Counted from the first letter of the stretch, positions 26,501 through 34,637 are shown. The stretch: DNA of 64,000 nucleotides from Shiella aurantiaca (GCA_030412945.1 JAUHJS010000001.1:372001-436000); one strand, 5' to 3'. Numbers and translations: made by a program. Notes: generated by a model from the sequence alone, not told the origin.

Positions 26501-27806
26501 AGAACTCAGCAGTGAGATTAAGGCTTGCGGGAACTACCATGGCTGGAGTAGCTACAGATCTTTCTCCTTCCAATTCAAACTCAACACCATTTCCTGTTTG
26601 AGTTCCGCCTAAAATAGTAAACTCACTCAAATCGTCATTAATGAAATCTACATCTTGCATGTAGTCTACATTAAGGCTTTCTCCGTTTGGCACGGCATTG
26701 ATTTCAACAGTGAAATTGTCATTATAGGTAATACCAACAGGTAAAGTACCCACAATTCGGATTTCATTTGGATTCGGGGTACTAACAGTAGGGCTTCCCA
26801 AAGTGAAGTTTCTGGCACTTCCGTCTTCTAAACGAACAAAGAAATCATAATCGGCTATATCAAAACCATCATAAGAAGCAATTACTTCAATTTCATCGCC
26901 CGGATAGGCTGTACCTCCACCATTATGTATAGGGTTATCCGCTGCATCTTGAATCTCAGTAACAGAGATAAAAGGAGTTGAAACCGTATAGACTGCTACC
27001 GATTCAGGGGCTCCCTCAATAACTATGAATTCACCAGTTTCAACAGTAATATAGTCTAAATACCAACTTTGTTGATTAAGAGTGAGCGTTTGACTACTCT
27101 TTTGATACACCCTAAAGAGCGTATTGGCATTTTTAGCGGCTACGTTTTCAGCATCTTGCAAATCAAATTGAAGATCTACCCAACCAAGACCCAACCATTC
27201 TAAATCGGCATTGGTATCGGTAAGGTCTGTCCAAGTACTTCCCCCGTTCGTTGAGAATTGCACCACAATAGCATTATCGGCTACAACGTTATCAAGCCCA
27301 ATCCTTACATTCAAGCGAACCTTTTCGTTAGTGCTAACACCCGGCTGGGTAGTTTGTACCCAACGAGCTCCCGAACGATTCATGTAGAAGGATGGAGAAA
27401 CGCTATTGGTACCTAATGTACTTACCAAACCCTCTGCCGTATAATCTACCTCAGGCACTTCAAAGTTGCCAGTAGCACCGATAAGGAATAGTTCATGGTT
27501 GCCGTTGGCTGGCCAAGTGAAGTTCAAAGCAGCTGATGCTGCGGAGGTTCTTGAGGCCAAAACGGCATCCTGATCTGATAATGTATTATCTGTTGTTAGG
27601 TAATAGCGAGTACCTACTGCATAATCTGCCGCATCAAAAGTGATCGCTGCAGATTCACCTGTATAAAAAGGTGCATCTCCTACTGGATCTGGGAAATCAG
27701 TAATATTTATTACCTGCCCCTTTACCGTAAACGCGAAAATGCTCATAAAGAGCATCACCGCCATAAAGCGAATTGTCTTCATTGCTTTATTGTAATTACT
27801 TTTCAT
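20514..27806 (-). CDS. Giant secreted multi-repeat protein with type IX secretion sorting tail
   Basis: 2430 residues. Signal peptide at about 1-31 (a second possible start is Met9 at 27782). The N-terminal ~1600 residues hold at least five jelly-roll-like units each carrying an Asp-box-like motif: FSTNGGSTWTDL (~185), YSTNGGTTYTQL (~455), STDGGVTWVTI (~815), SVDGGATFQDV (~1075), YSTDAGATYTTL (~1490). They alternate with Ig-like beta-sandwiches that open with Y-P-G-D/E-x-I motifs. Then several Ig-like domains (CQGGSVTLTATAGYEFYRWYRNG and similar). The last 78 residues (from LYPNPTNDKLNITL) are a Por-type C-terminal sorting domain, so it is exported by T9SS and anchored or released at the surface. 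Likely adhesive or structural. Operon: barrel gene upstream, lipocalin-like gene downstream. Confidence 0.9.
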   Translation of the reverse strand: MKSNYNKAMKTIRFMAVMLFMSIFAFTVKGQVINITDFPDPVGDAPFYTGESAAITFDAADYAVGTRYYLTTDNTLSDQDAVLASRTSAASAALNFTWPANGNHELFLIGATGNFEVPEVDYTAEGLVSTLGTNSVSPSFYMNRSGARWVQTTQPGVSTNEKVRLNVRIGLDNVVADNAIVVQFSTNGGSTWTDLTDTNADLEWLGLGWVDLQFDLQDAENVAAKNANTLFRVYQKSSQTLTLNQQSWYLDYITVETGEFIVIEGAPESVAVYTVSTPFISVTEIQDAADNPIHNGGGTAYPGDEIEVIASYDGFDIADYDFFVRLEDGSARNFTLGSPTVSTPNPNEIRIVGTLPVGITYNDNFTVEINAVPNGESLNVDYMQDVDFINDDLSEFTILGGTQTGNGVEFELEGERSVATPAMVVPASLNLTAEFYMERINGVQSPEGTNIIFEYSTNGGTTYTQLASIPLNDSLAYGNTVIVENLSAGIATNATIFRFRQEANNGLELDSWFIADFTIYGNSNIVGTPDMAYNQVGLDIDEPTIELAPLDLPDQTYPGEDIDLVWDVTEGAFAAGTNVTAYLYVNSKTFVLGEAAVTAGTLATTVPPLVNGDYTIELMTSNEVYSNTITLSVYQTTLEITDVTSTSGIVEGGATAVYPGGDIEVSFTSNLPTSTTTEVILAAYDYTLGEYVIIGSTTNITNGAGTVNVASLPTDIDYNSGGAAELKLYIGNGILTNGTYETIYSGNPYLDDAEDEEWPMSLATGYSGTWMNLAGTRSMTSIPFDIRFGSRVQPRIYLSTANGGVFDADEYIKFQGSTDGGVTWVTIDSVQFTCENCFVMNPGLITLDDELEALVSESTIFRIIYNESGQYLENQYQAYFQFARVDRIIQLEAAEAYSNFNLILPTVSLETIEDTDFYVGQTTTIEFNTVGTFPDNTTFAVVIEGPDFYETIGETTDQGAVDVDVTFPRYAFDENDDPMFTEIKIVPYTKVPASTTYMQSTEINIEEEEDFLKAVGDGDLSTYSNFYFNQAGDREILTKAYDLFGADEVTLNFYLELYDGLDVMSNELTLPRLQTSVDGGATFQDVAVYENAMLADGLLYSDGWISVVLDASLYTTATHFRWVQTLNLGAGRDDWYIQNISLEIGTNNEVDIYYEAFNMPQAITLGHPDLNDYLFSVVNGTTDPIFNGETFTADWSVNPERFEPTMYPAGTMFTFSLDATDPETGENLVLAEIDAEGNFDAVAPEYLERDDYNVYVTAYFMLDEETMYIYEDESWVGEIDVFNRVIKPVYLGGNEVVYAGNEVSFSILVENEEETEQGFYDELFYNLILEYNGDSWLLAAQEGRASDFTVQIPPFVTGNVDFEVRGSIGGPLGTIGDIIEDDQDIDLNPTLSYCSNINGSYLCQTNFNENFINAQEFTIDDSYNNGGTFYNNSGDDFSYTQFQNVSGLRKLTTIDLDLTGAKRIEFNLFMDYNMDELTADQMLVLEYSTDAGATYTTLATYPDARYEEEDEVYERLPLPEAARTAATRIRWRQNEAKGTVRMDNMNIAFNEEFPFELVSAEIPDGIKAQAIQVTSVESLVSCAGEPILLNYEVLGQFGEMNSARVRWKFNGSTTNGYATLDWSSDYQIADFTDASGQLEVFMPVSFFDTYGYSNQNVVFRIETEDLTYQEIGYDYTRNGSYSELPVELISPVNVNGTTIYYDGSDFACADEDREVWINSPQDYFTYTVRNRMTGEVLGTPFTYDPESGLDTKINIGKINARTEIEMLVTAQSMDASVVCSEAVLNSTDEIYSYGDFELKKRVNFSGVGNQYVDVTEETLCEGAVPFGLWAVATDDKGDVTTGADNVKWYKDDLTRLVQTGNNFTGFANYGSGTFFAVVTEGDCEYQTASVTITVVETPDKPEITADGPTEFCQGGSVTLTATAGYEFYRWYRNGTQLNINSSTLTVEDNADYYVQVSNVPFTVGCGSQNSLPIRVTVTSIPDVYLYSNAWGNLEADQSIVVCDDPTSLTDNYYLQVQNAGSSTVRWFRDGVEINPTSSNTGQSIEITASGEYYAEVQNENLASSCIVETPRVNITYDVNPLRPDMTVTVDGAAFTGTYVEFCAGEEGEVVLSGPAGFASYYWDGPGLGNGNNVGTQEQSITVTDAGTYSLYVVNANGCWSEESLEFQIDILNKPNDRSLSYIGNDICDSGAQTFQINNPEANVVYQLIDAETGAAAGDAVVSNGSNGQVFITTPVVSENTRYILTAHYGDNSSCVMVSTNEYEVFVNSIELVVVGNRITAQVQGNNVSGQWYRNGAPMMNASNTSSIVVFDDAEYSVEIEYGDCMLTASTADLAGGGRVLGVREGLNGTNVNLYPNPTNDKLNITLTNGFQGEVTLRVISISGQQMLEQVATKQSEQLVHELSIGHLQEGMYMLQVISGDKSEMVRIMKK

Positions 27807-27827
27807 ATTTAACTATTTAGGTTTTAC

Positions 27828-28478
27828 TTAAAATAACTTGAAGCCTACGCGTAGTGTATTATTAAAAACCGTATTGAAGGTATTGGCTTTGGTGGCCGCC
27901 TCAAAACTGTTTCCATCCACTAAGATTTCAGTATTGTTGCGCATGGCATACTGAAAACCGACTTCCATTCCCACATAAAAGTGTGAATTGATGTGATAAT
28001 CGAACCCACTGGCCACATACAGGCCGAGTTGCCAATAGCCACGGTTAGAGCCGCTTGTGTTGAAAGCGCCATCTACCGCAGGCTGGTTAAAGGATTCGAA
28101 CTTGCTTTTGCGGATGTCGAACACGACATCGGCAGCAGCATAGGGCGTGATTTTTTCATTCCCTGCAAACCGGTATTCAAAACCCGGGCGGAATGATGCA
28201 TACCATGTGCTTTGCACAGATTCAGGGGCGATTTGGTTATCGTCTACCGAACCCCACAATCCAAGGCGCACAGCCATTCCTTCTGACAAGAAATAGCGGG
28301 CCCGGAAATAGCCTGGCTCTATGAGCCGGTATGAAGTAAACGGACTTCCTGTAACCTCAATGGTGATACCGTCACCTATCTTGCCCCCGGAGGAGCTTCC
28401 TGATGACGATTCATCCTGAGCGTACACAGAAACGGCCATGGAGATGACTCCACAGAATGTAATAAGCAGTTTCCTCAT
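27828..28478 (-). CDS. Outer-membrane beta-barrel protein
   Basis: 216 residues. Signal peptide (MRKLLITFCGVISMAVSVYAQ), a Ser/Gly linker (DESSSGSSSGGK), then amphipathic strands (RARYFLSEGMAVRLGLWG, SFRPGFEYRF, YVGMEVGFQYAM) ending in LRVGFKLF with the terminal Phe expected for BAM-inserted barrels. It is 21 bases upstream of the giant secreted protein gene and is probably co-transcribed. It could help attach the giant protein, by analogy with PorP/SprF-type partners, but it is shorter than typical members and I cannot confirm that family. Confidence 0.8.
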   Translation of the reverse strand: MRKLLITFCGVISMAVSVYAQDESSSGSSSGGKIGDGITIEVTGSPFTSYRLIEPGYFRARYFLSEGMAVRLGLWGSVDDNQIAPESVQSTWYASFRPGFEYRFAGNEKITPYAAADVVFDIRKSKFESFNQPAVDGAFNTSGSNRGYWQLGLYVASGFDYHINSHFYVGMEVGFQYAMRNNTEILVDGNSFEAATKANTFNTVFNNTLRVGFKLF

Positions 28479-28507
28479 GTTACTTAGGTTTAGTTAAATG
28501 ATTGAAC

Positions 28508-28515
28508 CAAAGATA
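28508..28515 (-). promoter_or_regulatory. Putative -7 box of the barrel / giant-protein operon
   Basis: On the minus strand TATCTTTG matches TAnnTTTG 30 bases before the barrel start at 28478. No clean TTTG box is seen 19 bases upstream. Confidence 0.4.
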
Positions 28516-28612
28516 AAGAACATATTTGAATTTTAATATATCCTAACGAAGAAGTAATATTCGCAAACGTTTACAACTAAATAATTCAATTTTAATAACC
28601 AAATATTATACT

Positions 28613-28666
28613 GTCGTATTCATACTATACATAGCTAAAATATCATATTTTATAGATGAATATGAC
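28613..28666. promoter_or_regulatory. Long imperfect inverted repeat upstream of the giant-protein operon
   Basis: GTCGTATTCAT-a-CTATA pairs with TATAG-ATGAATATGAC: 16 pairs with one bulge and one wobble, loop 21 bases. It lies in the 295-base intergenic region between the CHAT gene and the barrel gene. Could be an operator or a weak hairpin ending the CHAT transcript. Nothing else recognisable in 28516-28773. Confidence 0.35.
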
Positions 28667-28773
28667 GAAATTCGATAACAATCTTATTGAGGGCAATCCG
28701 AAAAAAGTGCAACAGAATTCTTTTTTAGAATATGTCTAAATTTCAAAAAGGCAAAATCGAGCAAATTAATTAC

Positions 28774-31455
28774 TCAATCATTCCACTTGTTTCGGACAAG
28801 GTAGATGGTACCGGCCAACATAAGGACTACGATGGCCAAAAGGGCGGCAAGGTTTTTAAAATCGATGGTAGGCGGATAAATATTGACTGGATTTCCGGTA
28901 AATATCATTTGTCCCCACTGACTGGGTGATAAAGTTGAGTCCTCCTCTATCAATTTCTTCTTGGCTAATTGCAAAGCCACATCTTTGGTTTCACCTTGGC
29001 TCAGGAGTTCGTACAAATAGGCATTCAACTTTTCACTTGAAGGCTCATCAACTGACCATAAATTATAGTATAAGTTAGCACAACCCGCATACTGAGCGGC
29101 TAATTTTAACAGGATTTGACCTTCGGCAAACCCATTTTGCGCAAAAGGAGTAATGCAGGAAGAAAAACTCATCACTTCTGCGCTCAAGCGCTGCTGGAAC
29201 CAATCAATAGCGTAATAATAGCCGTCATTTTCCTGAGTAGAATCGCTATGAAGTTGAAATACTAAGCGCAAGTTGTTTTTCTCTTCATTCCCCAACCAAA
29301 AGGTATTGGTAAAATGTACCATTTTGTATCGTGAACCTTCTGATTTAAAGGCTTGTTCGGTAGCATCGTCTCCTACATAGAGTTTGCTATCAATATTCTC
29401 GGAAAGGCCCACAATCCACTGTGGGACATTTTGAAGCGTGTCTGATGTAGAGGGCTGAGAATAGGATGGGTTGCTTTGAATAGCGCTCGGTATGAAGGCC
29501 GCAAAAGTACGCGTACTTTTGGCTTTTACCACGGTAAAATCTTGCAACATCCTATAAGCTGACATTTGATAGGTAAACGCAAAGTTATTCAGCAAATAGG
29601 TTTCTTTGTTGTATAAGTCGGGCAGGGTTTCAAATGGGAAAAAACCCATACGTGCTTCGGGTACCACATACACCCTATCAACTCCTTCTTCTTGAGCAAG
29701 AGCCGCAAAAGGCTGCCAAAACAATTCATAGAGTCTGGCGCCATAACTCCGCCATTCGTCTTGCTTATTGTTCAGCAAAGCCGTTTTGTAGGCAGCTAAG
29801 ATTTCGGGAAGCAAGGCGGGGTATTTTTGCACATCATACCATTGCTTATTGGCAGTAATAAAAAAGGTAACCAGCTGGTTTTCGCTATAAAAATAATGTA
29901 CCAAGCCTTGGTGTGAGCTTTCCAACACCTCAGTAATGGCTTGCAAAGAAACCGGCTGAGTAGCATATTTCAACCGATACAGATCCGGGTAGTTTACCCG
30001 CATTTTATCCATCAAAAGTTGAAAAGCCTTGCCGCGAAGCAACAAATCCTCCACTGATTTTTGAAAAAGGGGATGTTTTCGATCTATTACCTTCAAGGTA
30101 GCCCTTAGGTTACGTGTATCGCTTAGCAAGGTGGATTCTTCTTTCATCAAACTTTCAGGAATACCTTTCAGACCCTTTAATTGCTCATAAGGAACCGATA
30201 TAAGCTCTACCATACGCTTGTGCTTCTCAGAAAAGATAAAAGCCACTTCAAAATAGGTAGGATTTTGGGTAGTGGCATACATCTGTAAAGCGGCTCTAAG
30301 TCCATAGTCGAAAAGATTCTTCCTGTTCCTTATCAAAGCCGCTTCTTCGGAAGCATTTTCTAATTCAAAAAGGTTTTGGGCTAATAGATCAATTCCTTTA
30401 GTAGAAGCGCTAATAGCCTGAACCAAGGCAAGAGTGTCACCTGTTTGTTGATTCTTTTTTAGGTAAGCTTCTGCCAAGTATTGATAGGCCAAACTTTGTT
30501 GTTCCAAATCGGCCACATGAAAGCCGCGCGGATTTACTTTTCCGGTGAGGGAATCCGTGGCAATACGATTGCTTTTCAAAGCCTCAAGCAAATACTTTTC
30601 GGCTGAGGTAAAATCTTGCTTTAAGAGGTGCGCCTGCCCCAAGTCGATATAAATCCAGGTGCTTAATGGATGCACAAGCCCATAGCTGGAAAGCGCATAT
30701 TTTTCTGCTTTTCTTAAATGAAAAATAGCACTATCAGATTTGGCCAAATCAAGATAATTGAAAGCTAAATTGTGATGAACCTGTGCCAGATAAGCAGCAT
30801 TGGGAAAACGTTGCTTTTGTTCCAGTTCCAAGGCAAGGTTCAAATACACAAAAGCCTTCCTAAATTCATTAAATCCCCAGTAGGTATTGGCTATCCCCAT
30901 AAACACATGGCTCATTTCGGGGTCATTCATTAGCCCATTGCTACTGGCCAATTCCAAAGCTTTGAAATAGTATTCTTGGGCTTTTTTATCATTCTTCTGA
31001 AAATAATGGGCTGCCCCAAGCTTATCATACAAAGTGATGATATCGAGTGGGGTGGTTTCGGGTAAGGTGCGGAATATGCGAAGCGACCGATTGAATAGGG
31101 CAATAGCACCCGATGCATTTTGCAAACCAAAAACCGCCTTTCCTTTTTCGAGGAGCAATTGCGCCAAATATTTATTTTCAGAAAGTCCCCCTTTTTGAAG
31201 GATATCTACCTGAACTATGGCCTGCCGGTACAGTCCTTGCTCGTTCATCATCCGAATAAGCCCAAGGGTAGCTTCCTTATAACTGTATGAATCGGCTTTT
31301 ACACTTCGTGCGGCTTTATCAAAATAAAAGTGGGCACTATCATATTGATGACGTGTTTCAAAATACCTCGCCCTTCGCAAAGGAGACTGCGCTTCTGCTT
31401 CGGAAAAAGCACAAACACACAAGAGTACAAACACGATAAGGACTCGCAAATTCAT
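28774..31455 (-). CDS. Secreted TPR-CHAT protein, catalytic His apparently lost
   Basis: 893 residues. Signal peptide (VLIVFVLLCVCAFSEAEAQ), then about ten TPR-like hairpins (to ~residue 400), a helical linker, and a CHAT (caspase/separase-like) domain in the C-terminal third: VYVVPEARMGFFPFETLPDL, VMSFSSCITPFAQNG, and the closing YNLWSVDEPSSEKLNAYLYE. The nucleophile Cys (FSSC) is kept, but the H-G of the usual HxxxHG motif is replaced (VHFTNTF), so protease activity is doubtful. A C-terminal transmembrane helix (LAALLAIVVLMLAGTIYLV) and basic tail end it, predicting a periplasmic domain anchored in the inner membrane. Transcribed toward the giant T9SS gene but 295 bases away. Confidence 0.85.
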   Translation of the reverse strand: MNLRVLIVFVLLCVCAFSEAEAQSPLRRARYFETRHQYDSAHFYFDKAARSVKADSYSYKEATLGLIRMMNEQGLYRQAIVQVDILQKGGLSENKYLAQLLLEKGKAVFGLQNASGAIALFNRSLRIFRTLPETTPLDIITLYDKLGAAHYFQKNDKKAQEYYFKALELASSNGLMNDPEMSHVFMGIANTYWGFNEFRKAFVYLNLALELEQKQRFPNAAYLAQVHHNLAFNYLDLAKSDSAIFHLRKAEKYALSSYGLVHPLSTWIYIDLGQAHLLKQDFTSAEKYLLEALKSNRIATDSLTGKVNPRGFHVADLEQQSLAYQYLAEAYLKKNQQTGDTLALVQAISASTKGIDLLAQNLFELENASEEAALIRNRKNLFDYGLRAALQMYATTQNPTYFEVAFIFSEKHKRMVELISVPYEQLKGLKGIPESLMKEESTLLSDTRNLRATLKVIDRKHPLFQKSVEDLLLRGKAFQLLMDKMRVNYPDLYRLKYATQPVSLQAITEVLESSHQGLVHYFYSENQLVTFFITANKQWYDVQKYPALLPEILAAYKTALLNNKQDEWRSYGARLYELFWQPFAALAQEEGVDRVYVVPEARMGFFPFETLPDLYNKETYLLNNFAFTYQMSAYRMLQDFTVVKAKSTRTFAAFIPSAIQSNPSYSQPSTSDTLQNVPQWIVGLSENIDSKLYVGDDATEQAFKSEGSRYKMVHFTNTFWLGNEEKNNLRLVFQLHSDSTQENDGYYYAIDWFQQRLSAEVMSFSSCITPFAQNGFAEGQILLKLAAQYAGCANLYYNLWSVDEPSSEKLNAYLYELLSQGETKDVALQLAKKKLIEEDSTLSPSQWGQMIFTGNPVNIYPPTIDFKNLAALLAIVVLMLAGTIYLVRNKWND

Positions 31456-31542
31456 TCAGCGTTCATTAGGCTGGAAAATTATTGAAAAGAAGTGCGCTTT
31501 CAAAGCAGAATTTACCCTATTCCTGATTTTATAAAGAATCAA

Positions 31543-33102
31543 TTAGAATGGTGCATCCCCTTTGCTTCCCGGCACCTCTCCTGCTCCCGGATTATTGGCC
31601 TTGCTAGGTAGGGTAATGGCCATAGACTGCGAATCGAATGAGCTGATACCTCCTTCGGTGGGGAAACTGCTACCATAGTTGGTGGCAAAGCTGTTCATAC
31701 CATCCAAATCGGTAAATTTGGTATACTTACTAATGAATTTTAGGGTAACGGTATCAACCGAACCATTCCGGTGCTTGGCAATAATTACTTCCGCAGTGCC
31801 CGAGGTAGGCATGCCATTTTCATCTTCAGTAATTCCATAATATTCCGGACGATACAGGAAAGCCACCATATCGGCATCTTGCTCGATAGAGCCCGATTCC
31901 CTCAAATCTGAAAGCTGTGGACGCTTATCGCCTCCGCGGGTTTCTACCGCACGGCTAAGCTGAGAAAGGGCAATTACCGGAACATTCAGTTCTTTGGCAA
32001 TATTTTTTAAGGCACGCGAGATAGAAGCGATTTCTTGTTCGCGGTTTCCGGCTCCTTTAGAAGTATCGCCTGACATCAGCTGCAGGTAATCTATAATAAT
32101 GATTTGGATATCGTGCTGAGCCTTTAAGCGTCTACACTTGGCTCTCAGTTCCAGAATGGACAAGGCCGGAGTATCATCGATAAAAATAGGGGCTTTGTGT
32201 AATTTATTGGTTTTATGAATAAGCTGTTCCCACTCATAATCGGCCAAAGTTCCCTTTTTAATTTTTTCACTTTCAAGTTCGGCTTCGGCAGAAATCAAAC
32301 GATTCACCAACTGTACCGAACTCATTTCCAGAGAGAAGATGGCCGCCCCATGTCCAAAATCTACCGCGGCATTGCGTAAAATAGAAAGTACAAAGGCGGT
32401 CTTACCCATGGCCGGACGAGCGGCTATGATGATTAAATCGGACTTTTGCCAGCCTGAGGTTACGCGATCGAGGGCGGTAAGACCACTCGGAACACCTGTG
32501 AGGCCATTTTTCTGTAATTTCTTAGCCTCCAGTTCCAAAATCGCTTCGCGCATGATGGAACTCATGTCGGCATAGTTCTTACGTATATTCGACTCCGATA
32601 CCTCAAAAAGCGCTTGTTCGGTTTTATCGAGCAAGGTGAAGACATCGGTGGTATCTTCAAACGCGTCTTGCTGGATTTCAGTAGCAATACGAATCAACTC
32701 GCGCTTAATGGCCTGCTCAGAAATGATGCGGGCGTGGAATTCAATATTGGCTGCGGAGTTTACCTTAGAGGTTAGCTCTGAAATAAAGAAGGCGCCCCCC
32801 ACAAACTCCAGCTTGCCCGTTTTACGTAGCTGATTGGTTACGGTAAGCATATCTACCGGCTCCGAATTGTTAAACAAAGCCACTATGGCCTCATACACGG
32901 TTTTGTGTTGCTCTTTGTAAAAGCTCTCCGGCTTCAGAATGTCAATTACCGTGGTAAGAGCATCCTTTTCCAACATGAGCGCTCCCAAAACCGCCTCCTC
33001 CAAATCAACGGCTTGTGGCGGAAGCTTACCTAGGCCTTGGGCCATGTCGAGGCTTCTGTTGCGTAATCCGAGTTTGTTGGTGGCTAGTTTCTTCTGATCC
33101 AT
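31543..33102 (-). CDS. dnaB: Replicative DNA helicase DnaB
   Basis: 519 residues. N-terminal DnaB domain (PPQAVDLEEAVLGALMLEKD), then the RecA-like helicase with Walker A AARPAMGKTAFVLS, Walker B QIIIIDYLQLMSG, and the C-terminal LSDLRESGSIEQDADMVAFL. A hexameric 5'-3' helicase that unwinds the replication fork and binds primase. The Gly/Ser-rich tail (residues 475 on) is typical of Bacteroidota DnaB. No intein is present. Single gene, divergent from mpl. Confidence 0.97.
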   Translation of the reverse strand: MDQKKLATNKLGLRNRSLDMAQGLGKLPPQAVDLEEAVLGALMLEKDALTTVIDILKPESFYKEQHKTVYEAIVALFNNSEPVDMLTVTNQLRKTGKLEFVGGAFFISELTSKVNSAANIEFHARIISEQAIKRELIRIATEIQQDAFEDTTDVFTLLDKTEQALFEVSESNIRKNYADMSSIMREAILELEAKKLQKNGLTGVPSGLTALDRVTSGWQKSDLIIIAARPAMGKTAFVLSILRNAAVDFGHGAAIFSLEMSSVQLVNRLISAEAELESEKIKKGTLADYEWEQLIHKTNKLHKAPIFIDDTPALSILELRAKCRRLKAQHDIQIIIIDYLQLMSGDTSKGAGNREQEIASISRALKNIAKELNVPVIALSQLSRAVETRGGDKRPQLSDLRESGSIEQDADMVAFLYRPEYYGITEDENGMPTSGTAEVIIAKHRNGSVDTVTLKFISKYTKFTDLDGMNSFATNYGSSFPTEGGISSFDSQSMAITLPSKANNPGAGEVPGSKGDAPF

Positions 33103-33211
33103 ACTGAGGCTTTTTCGCGTGTCCGTTTTTAGGGGGTTACAAAATTGCGTTTAAAGAAGCGCAAGTTTTCCCAAACTTTTCCACATTCTTATCAACAATA
33201 AAAAAGATTAT

Positions 33212-33219
33212 TAAATTTG
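33212..33219 (+). promoter_or_regulatory. -7 box of the mpl operon
   Basis: TAAATTTG matches TAnnTTTG, 45 bases before the chosen mpl start at 33264. No obvious -33 TTTG. Confidence 0.4.
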
Positions 33220-33263
33220 CTTTCTTGCAAAGAAAAAACGCATTCAGCCAAAATTTTGCCTTC

Positions 33264-34634
33264 ATGCCTACAAATCCTAAGAGAGTTCATTTTATTGCCA
33301 TTGGAGGCAGCGTTATGTCCAGCTTGGCTATTGCCCTCGCAATGAAAGGTTTAGAAGTAAGCGGCTCAGACGATGAGATTTTTGACCCTACCCGTTCGGC
33401 TTTGAAAGCCCACAGCTTGCTCCCCGAAAAGGAAGGTTGGTATTCTGAAAATATTACTCCTGATCTCGATGCCGTTATTCTGGGTATGCATGCCCGTATG
33501 GACAATCCGGAGCTAAAAAAGGCGCAGGAACTCAATATCCCGATTTACTCCTACCCTGCTTTTGTGTACGAACAATCCAAAAACAAAAAGCGCGTGGTGG
33601 TAGGTGGAAGTCATGGAAAAACCACGGTCACCTCTATGATCATGCATGTGCTAAAATCAGCTGGTGTGGATTTCGACTACCTAGTGGGTGCCCGTGTGCC
33701 CGGCTTTGAGGTGCAGATTAAACTGAGCGATGCGCCCATACTTGTGGTGGAAGGTGATGAATATTTATCCTCTCCTATCGACCCAAGACCTAAATTTTTG
33801 CAATATCATCATCACATAGGCATCGTTACGGGCACGGCTTGGGACCACATCAATGTTTTCCCTACAGCAGCCGATTACGTGAGGCAATTTGAACTGTTTG
33901 CGGAAAACACCCCACAAGGTGGTGCATTGATTTATAGCGAAGAAGACGCCCAAGCGGTGCAGATTTGTGGTAAAGAGCGAGAAGGCGTTTCCCGTTTTCC
34001 TTACCAAGCACATGCACATGTAATCGAGAACGGCATTACGTATTTGCTTACTGATGGAGCAAAAGTCCCTTTAAAAATTTTCGGGAAGCATTCTATGCAA
34101 AATATCAATGCTACCCTATCTGCTGTAAGGCTTTTAGGCGTCAGCGATGAGGCTTTTTATAAGGCGATCCAAAGCTTTGAGGGAGCGGCCAACCGCATGC
34201 AATTGCTTGCCGAGAACGGCAGCACACGGGTGTACAAAGACTTTGCTCATGCACCCTCTAAGGTGGCAGCTACGGTAAAAGCGCTAAAAGAACAGGATAC
34301 CCATAAAAAACTGGTGGCTGCACTGGAACTGCATACATTCAGCAGTCTGAACAAGAAGTTCCTCTCCCAATACAAAAACACGTTGGCCTCAGCCGATGAA
34401 GCCTATATTTACTACAATCCGCATACCGTGGAGATGAAACGCCTAGAGGCTATTGCCCCTCAGGAAATCTTAGACGCATTTGCCTCTCCTAAAGCTCGCG
34501 TGTATACCGACTCGCAGCAACTGATAAACGATCTACTCGCGCAAGACCATAGCCAAGCTCACGTACTTTTTATGAGCTCGGGCAACTTCAACCATCTTAA
34601 TTTACTAGAAATCGCAAGGCAAATCGCCTCTTAA
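33264..34634 (+). CDS. mpl: UDP-N-acetylmuramate:tripeptide ligase (Mpl-like Mur ligase)
   Basis: 456 residues from the ATG at 33264 (MPTNPKRVHFIAIGG); the frame is open 13 residues further, but that start lacks conservation and would begin at the promoter. Mur-ligase layout: N-terminal UDP-binding Rossmann part with HFIAIGGSVMSSLA, ATP-binding GGSHGKTTVTSMI (~110), central VVEGDEYLSSPID and GTAWDHINVFPT. The GDEY motif and lack of the MurC pattern favour Mpl, which ligates recycled murein tripeptide to UDP-MurNAc in the cytosol. Followed after 3 bases by an exonuclease gene. Confidence 0.9.
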   Translation: MPTNPKRVHFIAIGGSVMSSLAIALAMKGLEVSGSDDEIFDPTRSALKAHSLLPEKEGWYSENITPDLDAVILGMHARMDNPELKKAQELNIPIYSYPAFVYEQSKNKKRVVVGGSHGKTTVTSMIMHVLKSAGVDFDYLVGARVPGFEVQIKLSDAPILVVEGDEYLSSPIDPRPKFLQYHHHIGIVTGTAWDHINVFPTAADYVRQFELFAENTPQGGALIYSEEDAQAVQICGKEREGVSRFPYQAHAHVIENGITYLLTDGAKVPLKIFGKHSMQNINATLSAVRLLGVSDEAFYKAIQSFEGAANRMQLLAENGSTRVYKDFAHAPSKVAATVKALKEQDTHKKLVAALELHTFSSLNKKFLSQYKNTLASADEAYIYYNPHTVEMKRLEAIAPQEILDAFASPKARVYTDSQQLINDLLAQDHSQAHVLFMSSGNFNHLNLLEIARQIAS

Positions 34635-34637
34635 AAC

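Noticed and set aside
26202-26612. 136-codon open frame on the plus strand inside the giant gene
   Set aside because: Antisense to well-defined repeat domains, with no recognisable protein features; the minus-strand frame is clearly the real gene.
28732-28929. 65-codon plus-strand frame at the end of the CHAT gene
   Set aside because: Antisense to the CHAT protein's transmembrane end and without homology that I recognise.
31543-33102. Intein in DnaB
   Set aside because: Length and motif spacing are those of an uninterrupted helicase.
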